From Anniella stebbinsi (Eukaryota; Chordata; Lepidosauria; Squamata; Anniellidae), in contig JARDYH010000004.1 of the NCBI GenBank assembly GCA_029215795.1, positions 35,344,001 to 35,408,000 on the forward strand: a stretch of DNA of 64,000 nucleotides. Direction: 5' to 3'. The translations under genes and the position numbers were made by a program. Positions 22,947 through 34,000 of this stretch are shown one piece after another. How positions within the stretch are numbered: the first letter of the stretch is position 1; every line of letters starts with the position of its first letter. Below the pieces are notes generated by a model, which saw only the letters and a program-made list of their open reading frames with translations, searched no databases and was not told the DNA's origin.

Positions 22947-25219
22947 TAAATGACTGACACATCATATGAGTTCAGAACTTTTTTTACTATTATTCTGAAT
23001 TCACTGCTGATCAAATTTCTAGGTTGACCTTGAGGGTGAGAGAAAAACTGCCTGCTTCAACACCATTCAAGACTCATTAGTACATGCAAACGAGGACTCG
23101 TCCTTGAGGGCCCTATTTCCCCACCCACAATAGTCTGTTCACTCAGCCTCTATTAGCTTACTCTGCAGTACAGAGTGATTATCTGTATTTCTCTTGCACC
23201 AAAAGCATGCTTGGCTCCTGGTATCCAGGTGGTGCTCCCTGGACTGCCTGATTACCACTGGGCTTGTTCCTATCAATTCTCGTTGGTTGCTGTCATCGGT
23301 CCCTTCATTTCCCAAGCTGCTCTGCTAAGCAAGAACAAATTGCCTTTTAGAATCAAATGAGGTCAGAGACAAGCTCTATAAATACAGCTTCTTAGACGAA
23401 AGATGTCAGAGGTGGATTAAAGTTTGGTTTGCTCATCATCAATAGTTTCTGTTTCCGCAGGCATTGCCAATCACAGCAATCTATTTATTTATTTTACGTG
23501 CAGGATGGTTAGTAGTAGGGATACGGCTTTTGTAGCCTTGAGCCGTTGCACCCCCTTCTTCTCTGATCCAGCCAGAGAGTTCTCTCCTTCACCACAACTG
23601 TTAGCACAAGGGTTTTCTAATGAGGGAGTTCAAAATGGACAAGAATAGCTTGCCAAGCTCCACATGGCAATTACAGCCTCAGTGTCAAGATCAATAATTT
23701 AAAAGAATGTAGCATGAGATGACACTTTGCATAGAGGTAAATGAGTTTTGAAAGAGAAAGAAAGAGAGGGAAAATGGCAGAGCGAAGAGCCTGATCCTAG
23801 ATTTGCCGCAGATTTATTCTGTATCCTTTCACACTTCTCCCATTTGCAAAAAATGAGAACGGTCATCTTTTTGTGTTTTGCTGTTTTCTTGATATTGGGG
23901 TGGTCTTTTGTAGTTTATTTATATAACACCTAGTGTAATACACTGGTGTGCTGTGCTGATAATTTCAGTTCAGTTCTATTTTGATAAGAATTTACTGATA
24001 TTCACAAAGTTCTCCATATTCAGGGTGAAAAGAACTTGAGAATTTAAACATGGGAGAAAACAAAGCTGACAGATTTGTCCATCGGACCCAGGGCTTTGAG
24101 TGCAATGCTCTTAAATGTCTGCCTTTAAATCCCTGCATATTCAACCATGTTAGTGCTTAATTAGGGTTGCAACCTCTTTTTTCTGTCAGGTTTCTTGGCG
24201 TTAATAGCTACATGGAAGCAGGTATAAAATGGCCTTCACCATGCATCTATTGAATTTCACCAGCGCAGAAGGGTGAGAATTTCATTTCATATTGTTTATA
24301 AGAATTTACCAAAGTTCTTCATATTCAGGAGAGAAAGAGAGTGAGATATAAAACAATCAAATTCAGTAGAAAGTGAAAATGACAGATTAACTTATCTCTA
24401 TGTAAGCATTACATGCTCAGGACCTTTTGTATCTTCTGCTCCTGGTGATAAATGCAAATTCTGTCACCTAGGCTATGAGTTAGGATTTGCACAACATGAA
24501 GTTTTGACAAGAAAGTTACTTCTGGGTATGAAACTGTCTAATTCCCACACTATTAATGCACACGGTTACTTTTCCATGTCTGTTTTTCTGTGACTTCTCG
24601 CTATGTGCACACTCAGTGAAATAGCATGTGCATTCATCACAAAAATCCAAGGACTTTTTTTATAAGACATGGACTGTCATGTAAAAATGTCAGCTTGTGA
24701 GATATGGTCCTCATGATGATCTTGGAGGTGTGTCCATTTCTGTGGCATTTCCTTTCTCCCTGTCCCCCTCCACAGTTGTCTCTGAATGAATAGTTGCATG
24801 CTTCCTGCATTTACACATCAACTTCTCCCATAATTGTAAGCCAGGTTTTAGTTTTATACCATAATAGTTGCTAATTTGGTGCAAATGTGCCTGTACGCTG
24901 TTGCACAACCTGATAAATGTGATGCAGTTTGCCATAAAAGGCAAACGGGGTGGGGAGAGAAGTCAGGGCTCCTGGATCATGAAGTAGCCACATTAAATCA
25001 ACAGACTAAATTAACAAATGTCTCGGCGAAGGGCACAAATTTGAAAGGTTATGATCATGAAAGGGAAAGAGCAGGCCAGCAACCAGGAAGCACGAGACCT
25101 CCATCCATATCAATTACATTAAAGCTTATGCCTCTTGATTTAATTTTTAAAAGCCTAGATGCTTTTCTACTCATAAGGGTACATATTTGAGACATATTTA
25201 GGACTACATCTTCATAAGA
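22947..25219. other. Unassigned non-coding stretch
   Basis: No gene recognised. Two similar segments, about 23968-24040 and 24284-24350, share 'ataagaatttac' and 'cataattcag'-like words and suggest an old duplication about 310 bases apart. Confidence 0.4.
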
Positions 25220-25905
25220 CAGGGATGGGCAACTTTTTTCTGTTGAGGGCTGTGGATCATCTGTTGGGGATCATATGTTGGTGGTGGGCAAAACTGTTCT
25301 CTTTCGGTGACTCTCTTTCTCTCTCTCTTTCTGGCATCTCCTTTTCTGTTCTCCTTCTTTGTTCCCGCACAGCCGGCTACCAGGGAAGGTACAAGTAGGC
25401 TACTGACGCAATGCCAGAAAAAGACAACAAAAGGAGGATGTCAATTTGCATAATATTTGCATGTGCCAATGTACAGTATAGGTAGAAATGCGAATTTCAA
25501 AATAATTATTGTAATTTAAATAGAAATACAACACATCTCACCATAGTAAGGTTGGCTAACCAGGTGATTTGTGTGTGCCTGCTTAGCCGGCTGTCTAGGA
25601 GCTACCTCTACATAGGTAACTTTGAGGTCCCTGATTTTCCTTTGTAGGGTTCTTCAGCTTTAAACCAGACTTGAACTGGGCAGCCCATCAAATACAGGAC
25701 GCCTTCAAATACAAGACTGTTCTCTACCAGCTCCTCAAATAGAGGACTATATTTGTAAAGTAGGGCATCTGGCTACCCTATTGCTCTTGTCAGAGGTCAG
25801 AACTAATCGCAAACATAGGGCTTTTGAGATTAGGCTGAAATTAGGCCAAGGGCTACATGAGTGTAGGCTGCTTGCAGCCCTTGCGTTGGAGATTACCCAT
25901 GCCTG
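25220..25905. mobile_element. hAT-like MITE (CAGGGATGGGCAAC ends)
   Basis: Inverted ends CAGGGATGGGCAAC (25220) and TTACCCATGCCTG (ending 25905). The flanking octamers TCATAAGA and CCATAGGA match at six of eight positions, consistent with an aged hAT duplication. No coding capacity. Confidence 0.6.
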
Positions 25906-26652
25906 CCATAGGAAATACCATTGCCAAAAGGTTGCTTCTGTTCCCTCATCCCCAACACTACCTTGGCAACTAATGTTTTACTGGAGTATAACCTTTGTAT
26001 GAAAAACAAGGCACTCAAGCATACATGGTGAGCTATCACAGAACACAATGAGACTTCCTTCCCTGAATATCAGTATTAAACAGGACAAAGAGTAATGGGT
26101 TCGACGGGCCTTAAAGGCCACTTCACCCAAGACAAATGTCAGGTATGAAAGGACATCAGTCCTATGTGCAAAATTTATTTGATTTGCTACCTTTGTATTA
26201 GCTTTGTATCAGCCAGGAAGGGGACTGCATGGAATTCCATGCGGGTGAGTGGGCTGACTTGAGGCAGGAGGGAGTGCTCCATCCCTCCTCTGCTAGTCCA
26301 CTTGGCTGCTATGCTAGCCACAGAGGAAGAGAATCCCCTTTCTCCACAGCCAGCATGGAAACATAGCAGTCTGCTGCTGTTGGTGATGGTGAAATCATTC
26401 AATTTCTTCTCCACCAACTTACTTGGTAGACAGCAAACCTTTTACTAGCCTGCTAGGAAGTTGGTATCTTGTGTTTCCTTGCTGGCCAAGGAAATAAGTA
26501 GGCTATTAAAATTTGTGGGTTTATTTACTAAGGTGGCTTGCATTCTCACATTTCTCCTATAACAGAACTCAGGCCGTGTACTTATATCTCCCTGGGGGTC
26601 TCCCATTCAGGCATTGACCAGACCTAAATCTGCTTAGCCTTAATAAGGTCGC

Positions 26653-26991
26653 CAGAAGTGGGCAAGTCCAGGGGTCCTGGACCGATTCCTGCCTCCTCAG
26701 TACATGCTAGGGCCCGCTCCCTGCTCCCACCATTTCTCTGCCACCAAAATTGCTGCCAAAATTCAGCAGTGCAGCAACAAAAAAGCTGGCTTTTCTTCAA
26801 AAATGCCCTTTTTTGAAGCTACATCACCAAATTTCGGTGGCAAACCATAGCTTGTTCCATAGGGGAACTCAGCCTCGTTTTGGTGCCATGCCACTAAATT
26901 TCAATCACAAATGTAGCAGCAGTGGTGAGAACTGCAAAAAAGGCCATGAGGGGCCATATGTGGCTGGGTTGATGTGCATTGCCCACCCCTG
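26653..26991. mobile_element. hAT-like MITE, related ends
   Basis: Left end CAGAAGTGGGCAA and right end TTGCCCACCCCTG are inverted repeats of each other at 11 of 13 positions and resemble the ends of the element at 25220. The flanking octamers do not match. Confidence 0.5.
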
Positions 26992-27115
26992 CATTAGGCC
27001 GTATCTGCCCCTTCCATAGTATCACATGTGGAAGCTGCAGCATGGAAGTAACTTTTGAGTAGCAAATTTAGCCTACTATGAAGTAGTTCTAGTTTGCTTT
27101 AAGACTGAGAAAGTC

Positions 27116-27470
27116 TTAATAAGGGCTCCGGTTTCCCTTTTTTAGAACCTGGAGGTCAGTCCTCAGATAGTGCATAGTTAAGCTATGGAATTTCCTACCA
27201 CAAGATGTAGTCATGGCCCCCAATTTGGATGGCTTTAAAAAGGAGTAAGACAAATTCCTGAAGTCCTGATAGCTGTATGATACCTCCAGTATCAGAGGCA
27301 GTATGCTTATGTGCACCAGTTGCCAGGTACATGGGCAGGAAGGTGCTGTTGCAATCATGTCCTGCTTGTGGGTTTCTGGTTGACAGCTGGTTGGCCAATG
27401 TATGAACAAAATGCTGGACTAGATGGACCCTTGGTGTGATCCAGCATGGCTCTTCTTATGTTCCAAATGT
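27116..27470 (+). mobile_element. CR1 3' end, plus strand
   Basis: The end of CR1 ORF2 is visible in plus-strand translation near 27180-27245 (KLWNFLPQDVV, then a stop after FKKE). It is followed by the CR1 3' UTR 'cctccagtatcagaggcagtatgc' and the terminal 'ggactagatggaccc...ctcttcttatgttc'. The copy is strongly 5'-truncated, as usual for CR1. Confidence 0.75.
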
Positions 27471-27639
27471 GTATAGCTTGAACTGGCTTCACTGGGCAAG
27501 AAAGCCAGATTGTGCTTTCAATCTAGTCAGCCTAAGGCACTTCCAGTATCTTTTGTTCATGGACTGACCAAATAACACAACACGAGATCTGGATGCTAAA
27601 AACATTTATGTCTGTGTCCAGTTGTGTTAGCAGGGATGT

Positions 27640-28155
27640 GAAGGTTTGAGGCCTACAGAGACAAGGTAATAGATTCAGGTCTAGAGGCCTGCTTTTTTGA
27701 GGGGTGGGAGCCCTAAGAGGAGTAGTTACATTTTCCTGAGTTAAGTTTCATTTCTTCATGATTGAAACAGTACTTTGTGTTTTGGGGGAATAGGGTATAA
27801 AAGAGTGGAAGAGCCAGAGAGAAGACCAGAGCATGAAGAAGGAGCAGCCTGGAGAAGTCTAAATGCAGCTAGGGTTTATGAACTTGTGTTTTTGCAACTT
27901 TTATTTTCTTTTAATGCCTTTTGTATCACTTAGTTCTATTGAGAAAACATCTTTCATTGTGATTTGCTTGTTTTAATTTACTAGTAAACTGTTATGTTAA
28001 GCCAAATGTCTGGCGTGTCACTCATCCCACATCTATAGCCTAAACCCAATGTTATTGGGAAGGGGAAAGGTAAAGGAAAGAAGATGGGACTCTTAAGGAG
28101 GCAAAAGATCCTTACAGAATTGCTCAGGGGGTTCATGTCATAGGAGGAACCCTGA
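27640..28155 (+). mobile_element. Probable solo LTR of an old LTR element
   Basis: TATAAAAG at 27796-27803 is followed by a transcribed-looking region and, near 27980-27995, by an AGTAAA-type polyadenylation-like word. A clearly related copy lies at about 33050-33700 in the opposite orientation. Two copies sharing a TATA box and a U5-like 3' end are best explained as solo LTRs, but the exact borders and target duplications were not found. Confidence 0.45.
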
Positions 28156-28157
28156 CA

Positions 28158-28282
28158 AGGGATGAGGAATCTGTGGTCCTCCAAATATTGGACTACAACT
28201 CCCTGACTATCAGTCATGCTACTCAGGCGTGATGGGAGTTGGAGACCAACAACATCTGGAGGGCCACAGTTTCCTCACCCAC
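28158..28282. repeat. Palindromic MITE (ACTACAACTCCC family)
   Basis: 'atattggactacaactccctgac' on the left is mirrored by 'gggagttggagaccaacaacatctgg' on the right; ends 'gggatgaggaatc' and 'tttcctcaccc'. Confidence 0.7.
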
Positions 28283-28539
28283 GTTAAAGGCTTTCAAATC
28301 TAAAAATAGGAGTATAAACCCTTATCACAATCTAGCCTGCTGATATTTTAGGGCAACTTTTTATACTAGCTGGATCCTTTAAACTGTGAGTTTCTAAATG
28401 ATAAACCTCCCAAATGTATTCCTTAGTACTGTACTTGCATTAGCCTGATCATATCATATGAGATCATTAAATATCATGTCACCCAATGGAAAAGGTTAGG
28501 CTTGCTGCAATGAGCATAGCCATCCTGTTGTTTACTTCT

Positions 28540-28581
28540 CCCTCGCTCCCTCCCTCTCTCCCTCTCTCTCTCTCTCTCTCT
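28540..28581. repeat. (TC)n-rich simple repeat
   Basis: CTCTCTCT run next to a MITE. Confidence 0.85.
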
Positions 28582-28721
28582 GAGCCTATCTACACTACTG
28601 CTTTAAAACAGTTTAAAATGGTTTATAACAGTAGTCACAACTGTTGGGGCACAGGACACACTCCATATACAGTTTTCAAAATGTTTTCAAAGTGTTATAT
28701 CCTGCTTGTGTAGATAGGCTC
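28582..28721. mobile_element. Short MITE with GAGCCTATCTACAC ends
   Basis: Perfect 14-bp inverted ends (GAGCCTATCTACAC and GTGTAGATAGGCTC), 140 bp long. TCT lies on both sides, compatible with a 3-bp duplication, although the left flank is a TC repeat. End type and length fit Harbinger-like MITEs. Confidence 0.6.
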
Positions 28722-28895
28722 TCTCATCTCTCAATAAATGGGACTGGGTGAATGCTCTACTGTTGGTTTTGCACAGGAGAGATTTCACAGCAAGCAAGAT
28801 AATAATAAAAATGAAAAGCTTCCAGAAACAGATGGGCAGTAACATGGCAAGGGGTAGAAGGCTGGTTTTTGAACTGTAACAAAGTGTATCAAAAC

Positions 28896-30488
28896 TAGGG
28901 ATGTGTATCGTATTGGGTTCGATGTCCGATAATGAACTGATAAGGACGTTATCGGACATCCGATGACCAATAATGATTATTTTCTAAGGAGGCCCTATCT
29001 GATCGGATCAGATATCCATATGTCCGATAACTATGGGATATATTGGATTTTTGGATCGCCAGTTTAGGTGTTGTTGCCATAGACTTGCATTGGGGGAAAG
29101 CTTTCCCCCAATGCAAGTCTATGGCGAAAACACTGGGCCAGCACTCCCTCCCCCCACCATTCGCGCTCCTTACTTGCCACCATCGCCACCGCCATCCAGC
29201 GCTGCCACCTGCTTGGTCCGTAGTACTGAGAAACAAGCTTTCCAGCCTGTTCCTCAGTACAGAGATGCGCGGTGCTTCTCTATACTGAGGAACAGGCCAG
29301 AAAGCCTGTTTCTCAGTACTACGGACCAAGCAGGCAGCAGCAGAGAAGGCCGCAGGTAAGGGGGGACCCCTGGGGACCCCTACTTCCCTTCTCCCACACT
29401 CATGCTCCTTACTTGCAGCCTTCCCCACTGCCGCCCACTTAGTCCATAGTACTGAGAAACAGGCTTTCCGGCCTGTTCCTCAGTACAGAGATGCACCGAG
29501 TGATGACATCATCACTCAGCGCATCGCTGTACTGAGGAACAGGTCAGAAAGCCTGTTTCTCAGTACTACGGAGCCAGAGGGTGGCAGCGCTGGATGGTGG
29601 CGGTGAAGGTGGCAGGTAAGGAGCGCACATGGGGGGAGGGAGCATGAATGGGGGAGGGAGGGAGTGCTGGCCCAGTGTTTTCCCCCATAGACTTGCATTT
29701 GGTGGCTATGAATTTTTTAGATTAAAAGTTAAAACAACATGGAGTTTTGACAGATAAATGAGGGAGGGGGAGGGGGAGGCAGGGAGAGGGTGCAATTGAC
29801 AGCTCAAGCCTCTGTGGAAAAACTTTTGTAACTTTTAATCTAAAAAATTCATAGCCACCAAACGCCTGGACCTATCTTTCTGAAATTTCTCACAGATAAC
29901 TACCCCTAACCCATCTGCAAAGTGAGCAACTTTCAGACTTCTAACTTTTAAAATAAAATAAAAAAATAGGCATTTCTTTCCTCATTGTTCAAAAATACCT
30001 TGCCACTACATGCCTGGACATATCTTTATGAAATTTCACACACATATCAACCAAAGTGGTACCTGTAATGTGCCCAAGTTTCCTGTTTGTATCTTTAAAA
30101 ATAAAAAAGTTGAACGCATAGCTGTATTTACCCCACTGCTGCCCATTTTTCTAAAATTAATTGCCGTATAAGTCAAGCATCTCTGTTTCTGAAATTTCAC
30201 ACACATGGGTCCCAACATACCACCTGCAATGTGGCAAAGTGTCATGTGTGGAACTTTAAAAATGAAAAAGTTATAGGCATTTTTGTAACACAATACTAGG
30301 CTATGGGGAAAAGCATTTAAAATGGTGTCCGATTTTCCGATTTTCCCCGATACGAATCGGAGAAAAAAATACTGTATTGGGAAAAATTGGAAACTAAAAT
30401 TTTCGTATCGGAATTGGGATCAGAGGTCCGATTTTCTCCAATTTTAATCAGAAATTGGGTATCGGATCAGATACAATGCACACCCCTA
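28896..30488. mobile_element. Long hAT-like foldback element
   Basis: A 1593-bp element from TAGGGATGTGTATCG (28896) to TGCACACCCCTA (ending 30488). The flanking octamers ATCAAAAC and GTCATGAC agree at only five positions. A perfect hairpin CCATAGACTTGCATTG / CAATGCAAGTCTATGG lies at 29079-29124. Two larger hairpin modules at about 29167-29360 and 29405-29620 share a stem with 'tagtactgagaaacaggctttc'. The second is centred on TGATGACATCATCA. The right half repeats the 'tgaaatttctcacaga' units found inverted in the element at 6115. Confidence 0.8.
29167..29620. promoter_or_regulatory. Two hairpin modules with outward splice-donor consensus
   Basis: Plus-strand CAG/GTAAGG sites lie at 29353-29361 and 29613-29621, on the right edge of each hairpin. 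Minus-strand GTAAGG sites lie at 29168-29173 and 29406-29412, on the left edges. The arrangement repeats that of the elements at 20780 and 34001. A promoter or first-exon role is inference. Confidence 0.35.
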
Positions 30489-30649
30489 GTCATGACCCAA
30501 AAGTAAGTCACGACAGCAGTCTAGATAGGTCACAACAAAGCTGTTGCGACCATGTTGGGCAGGGAGAAAATTGTGGAAATGGGTCCCACACTGCAGGTTC
30601 GGAGTCTGAGGTGGGTCTCAGGTCTGGACCAGTTGAAGATCACTGCTCT

Positions 30650-30775
30650 AGAGCAGCTTTCCCTAATCTGAAACTTTCTAGGTGCGTCAGACTACAATTT
30701 CCATCTGATGCACCTAGCTGGGATGATGGGAGTTATAATCCAACACACAGAGGGTGTCAGACTGGGGAAGGCTGA
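30650..30775. repeat. Palindromic MITE (ACTACAACTCCC family)
   Basis: 'tctaggtgcgtcagactac' left is mirrored by 'aatccaacacacagaggg' right; it ends 'ctggggaaggctg'. Confidence 0.65.
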
Positions 30776-32879
30776 GCATATGGCAGAATGTTGGGAACTG
30801 ATCAAGATGAGGAATGGCCAGGAAGCCATTTCAAAATACAGAACTATGGAGAACACCAGCAAGTATTCTCTGTCCCTCGCAGTAACAGTGAACCATTTCA
30901 TAAAGCAATCATATTTCCTCCCCTTGCAGGTCACATGCTTCCCATGAACATCTCCCAGATTTAAAACAACATTGAAACAGGACACACATGTAGGGATATG
31001 GTCTCTGGAACAAGGGCTTGGGCTCTCTCCCCTATCCATTAGGTGCTGAAGATACATTGCATTACTAAAGCTAGCATGAGGTCAGCACTAATGATAAAAT
31101 CTGGTTAAAAAATAATCTGCCCGAAGGAAATATTTCATGGTATTTACTGTAGATCTGTTGTCCTGCAATGCAACACGAATTTACCATTTCAAGTTCTTCC
31201 CTCATTAGTCCTAGTAAACAAATATGATGTTCCTTGTGGCTTCCCTTTAAAATATATGAAGACTACAGAGCGATCTATCATATCCTTCCTTAATCTTCTT
31301 TTCTCTAAGGTAAACATGCTCTGTTCTTTTCACTCTGTACTCATATGTAATTTGTAATGCTGCCTCTAACTACCTGTCATTTTAAAAAATGAAAATACAC
31401 ATTCTCTCTTCTACAGAGAGAAAGAGATGCTAGGCACTGCTATACTGGAGGAAACGCAATAAACGGAAGCACCATTTGATAATTAAGCTATAATTAAGTT
31501 TGTGCAGAAGACTGGAGACACTGTTATAATTAAAACACTAGCAGCACCAAAAACAGTGATTACTTGTTCAAATGCAATATGGTTTTCATGTGATCTCAGA
31601 GATCTATCATCCCAAGTTCTTGGACTTTTCCATTTTGGCATTTGGGAGCACTGATTAGTGCATAAAAAAATTCAGGTAAACTGGGCCAGCATATACAATA
31701 CCATTTCCAAACAGAACCATTGCACTTACCAATTGCTGTTCCACCATGGTGGCAGAGACCCAGTCAGAACTTCCTTCCTGCAACATTCTCTGCTCCACAC
31801 TTCACATGAAAGAGAAAGCGCATGATACAGCCCCAAGAGATTTCAAGTGCACCAAAGTCTGTATTGGGTTATGGATGAAAACACTTAATAAAAATGCTCA
31901 TCACAGAATGGCGGGAGATCAAAGCTGATGGTCCTGATCCAGAGAAAGGGAGTTGAAATCAATCAGCCATTGTTATCGAATCAGACACATTTAGGATTTC
32001 ATTGTAAAAGAGTGAAGGAAAAGAATTGATATCATTTCTGTAATACGGTAAGACTTTGGAATGAGACAAATGAAGGTAAATAGTGAGATTTATTTTGACT
32101 TTCCCTATGACCCTAAAATGAAAGGCTTTGCTTTAAAAGCAAAGTTTTAAAATGTGGAAATAAACAATTCTATTTGATAATATTGTACAAAACCGGATAG
32201 TTCACCTCTTTTTGAGCTTTGTGATTTATATTATCTTGATTCAATAAATGCAATCATAACATTTTTTAAAAGTGCTGAAAGCAGCTTTGAGACGTAACCA
32301 AGTTTTTATGCATGAGCCTTCATCACTTATTCAAGGCCAAATTCTCTCTGTTTTCCCTATTAGGTTTATTGCTACCGCTGAGCTGGTAGCAATATGTTGC
32401 TTTTTCCAGAGCCTCTCACTTTGCATTACTCCTGCTTGAGCTGTGCTTTGAACTGCCAAGCTTCTAAGAACAGGCTAGGTGTGCCCTATGGCTCTTTGAC
32501 TGTCTCTGAGCTTCCCTGAATGGGCCAGGCTGCTTAATTTATAAAACAGAGGATCTGAATAATAGGCATTCCCCCTTGAGTTAGTGCTGTGTATGTTCAC
32601 GCGTGTGTTCCAACACTGGTGCAGCAAGGTCATTTTAGACCTTGGACTTAATGGTCTTATGCAGTGGCATTATTAGGCACTCAAAAAAATTGGGACTTAG
32701 GCACATAGGACCCAAATATGAATAACATTTACATATTCTAATTTATATTTGTATTAATTATAAGATTTGTTTACATTTCACATAAGGCAAAGCCAGCCAA
32801 TTAAGTTCTCATCTAAAACACATCAAATACAATGAATTATTTAATTAATTTGTACACTGCCCCAGATCGTCCCAAGTTA
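30776..32879. other. Repeat-poor stretch with a degraded CR1 piece
   Basis: No gene recognised. About 31240-31370 looks like a heavily decayed minus-strand CR1 fragment ('cttcttttctctaaggtaaacatgctctgttc'). The rest is AT-rich and unassigned. Confidence 0.4.
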
Positions 32880-33048
32880 GTAGTTCCTTCCAGAGGACTG
32901 GAAGATGACCAATGTAACAGCAATTTTTTTAAAAAAGGATCCATGGGGGGATCCAGGAAATTACATGACAATTATCTTAAAAGCTGTTCTGAGTAAACTG
33001 ACTGAAAGCATTATTAAAAATAAAATCAGTAAGCATATAGGACAAGCT
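32880..33048 (+). mobile_element. LINE reverse-transcriptase fragment (CR1/L3-like)
   Basis: Plus-strand translation near 32900-32935 reads EDWKMTNVTAIF followed by lysines and glycines, the start of the CR1-type reverse-transcriptase domain. An A/T run near 32925-32935 and further mutations break the frame. Non-functional. Confidence 0.55.
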
Positions 33049-33049
33049 G

Positions 33050-33700
33050 TCACAATTCCATCCATGTCCTGCACCGCTTGAGCAACTCTTCCCTCTTTTT
33101 ACTTTCCCTTCCCAATGATGTATGATTTAGGCTGTAGATGTGGGGTGATTGACACTCTAGTCACTTGTGGCTTAACACAACAATTTACTAGTAAATTAAA
33201 ACAAGCAAATTACAATTAAAAGATATTTAGGCAATAGAGTGAAGACATTAAAAGAAAATAAAAGTTGCAAAATGCAAGTTCTTTTACCTAGGCTGACCAT
33301 ATGAAAAGGAGGACGGGGCTCATGTAACTTTAACAGTTGTAGAGAAAAGGGAATTTCAGCCAGTGCCATTTGTATGCAATTAGTTCCTGGTGAAATTCCC
33401 TCTTCATCACAACAGTTAAAGTTGCAGGGGCCCTGCCTTCTTTTGTATATGGTCACTCTAGTATAGTGCCTGCAACATATGGTCAGCCTATTTACCCTAG
33501 CTGCATTTAGGCTTTTCCAACTGCTGCTTCCTTGTGGTCTCGTCTTTTCCTGTTCTCTTTCTGGCTGGCTTTCTCCTTTCTTTTTATTTCCTCTTTACCC
33601 AAAACAGAAAGTATAGTTTCAAGCTTGAAGAAATGAAACTTAACTGGAGAGATGAAACTTAACCAGGGAAATAAATCTTAACTGGAGAAATGAAACTATT
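33050..33700 (-). mobile_element. Probable solo LTR, inverted copy, interrupted by a MITE
   Basis: Reverse-complement relative of the LTR-like copy at 27640-28155; shared words include 'caatttactagtaaattaaaacaagcaaat' in order and 'cctagctgcatttagg'. A hAT-like MITE at 33289-33490 interrupts it. Short direct repeats of 'gaaatgaaacttaactgg' lie at 33630-33700, on the U3 side. Confidence 0.45.
33289..33490. mobile_element. MITE (TAGGCTGACCATATG family) inside the LTR-like repeat
   Basis: Ends TAGGCTGACCATATG and GGTCAGCCTA. The flanks TTTTACCT and TTTACCCT match at six of eight positions, consistent with an old hAT duplication. Compared with the double element at 44324-44643 it lacks most of the second half. 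Confidence 0.7.
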
Positions 33701-33728
33701 CTTCTCAGGGAAGGTGCAGGAGCTACAC

Positions 33729-33821
33729 TAGAGTGACCAGATAGAAAAGATGGCAGAGCTCCTGCACCTTTAACTGTTAAAGATGCAGAAACCTTGTCCT
33801 CTTTTTCATATGGTCACCCTA
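33729..33821. mobile_element. Short deletion derivative of the TAGGGTGACC MITE
   Basis: Only 93 bp from TAGAGTGACCAGATA to CATATGGTCACCCTA; both ends are kept and the middle is lost. Confidence 0.65.
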
Positions 33822-33956
33822 AGTATATCATAGTGCCTTTATACAATTCTATGGTGCAACCACACATAATGTCTTTACTGGCTGTTTAACTTGCTCTGCT
33901 GTTCTTAATCTGATTCAGATTGGGACCAGCATGCTCTTGGAGGGAAGGATGACCTC

Positions 33957-34000
33957 AGGTGACCATATGGAAAGGAGGACAGGGCTCTTGTATCTTTAAC
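33957..34000. mobile_element. Left piece of a MITE split by a foldback element
   Basis: 'ggtgaccatatggaaaggaggac' up to TCTTTAAC, after which the element at 34001 begins. The MITE resumes at 35204. Confidence 0.75.
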
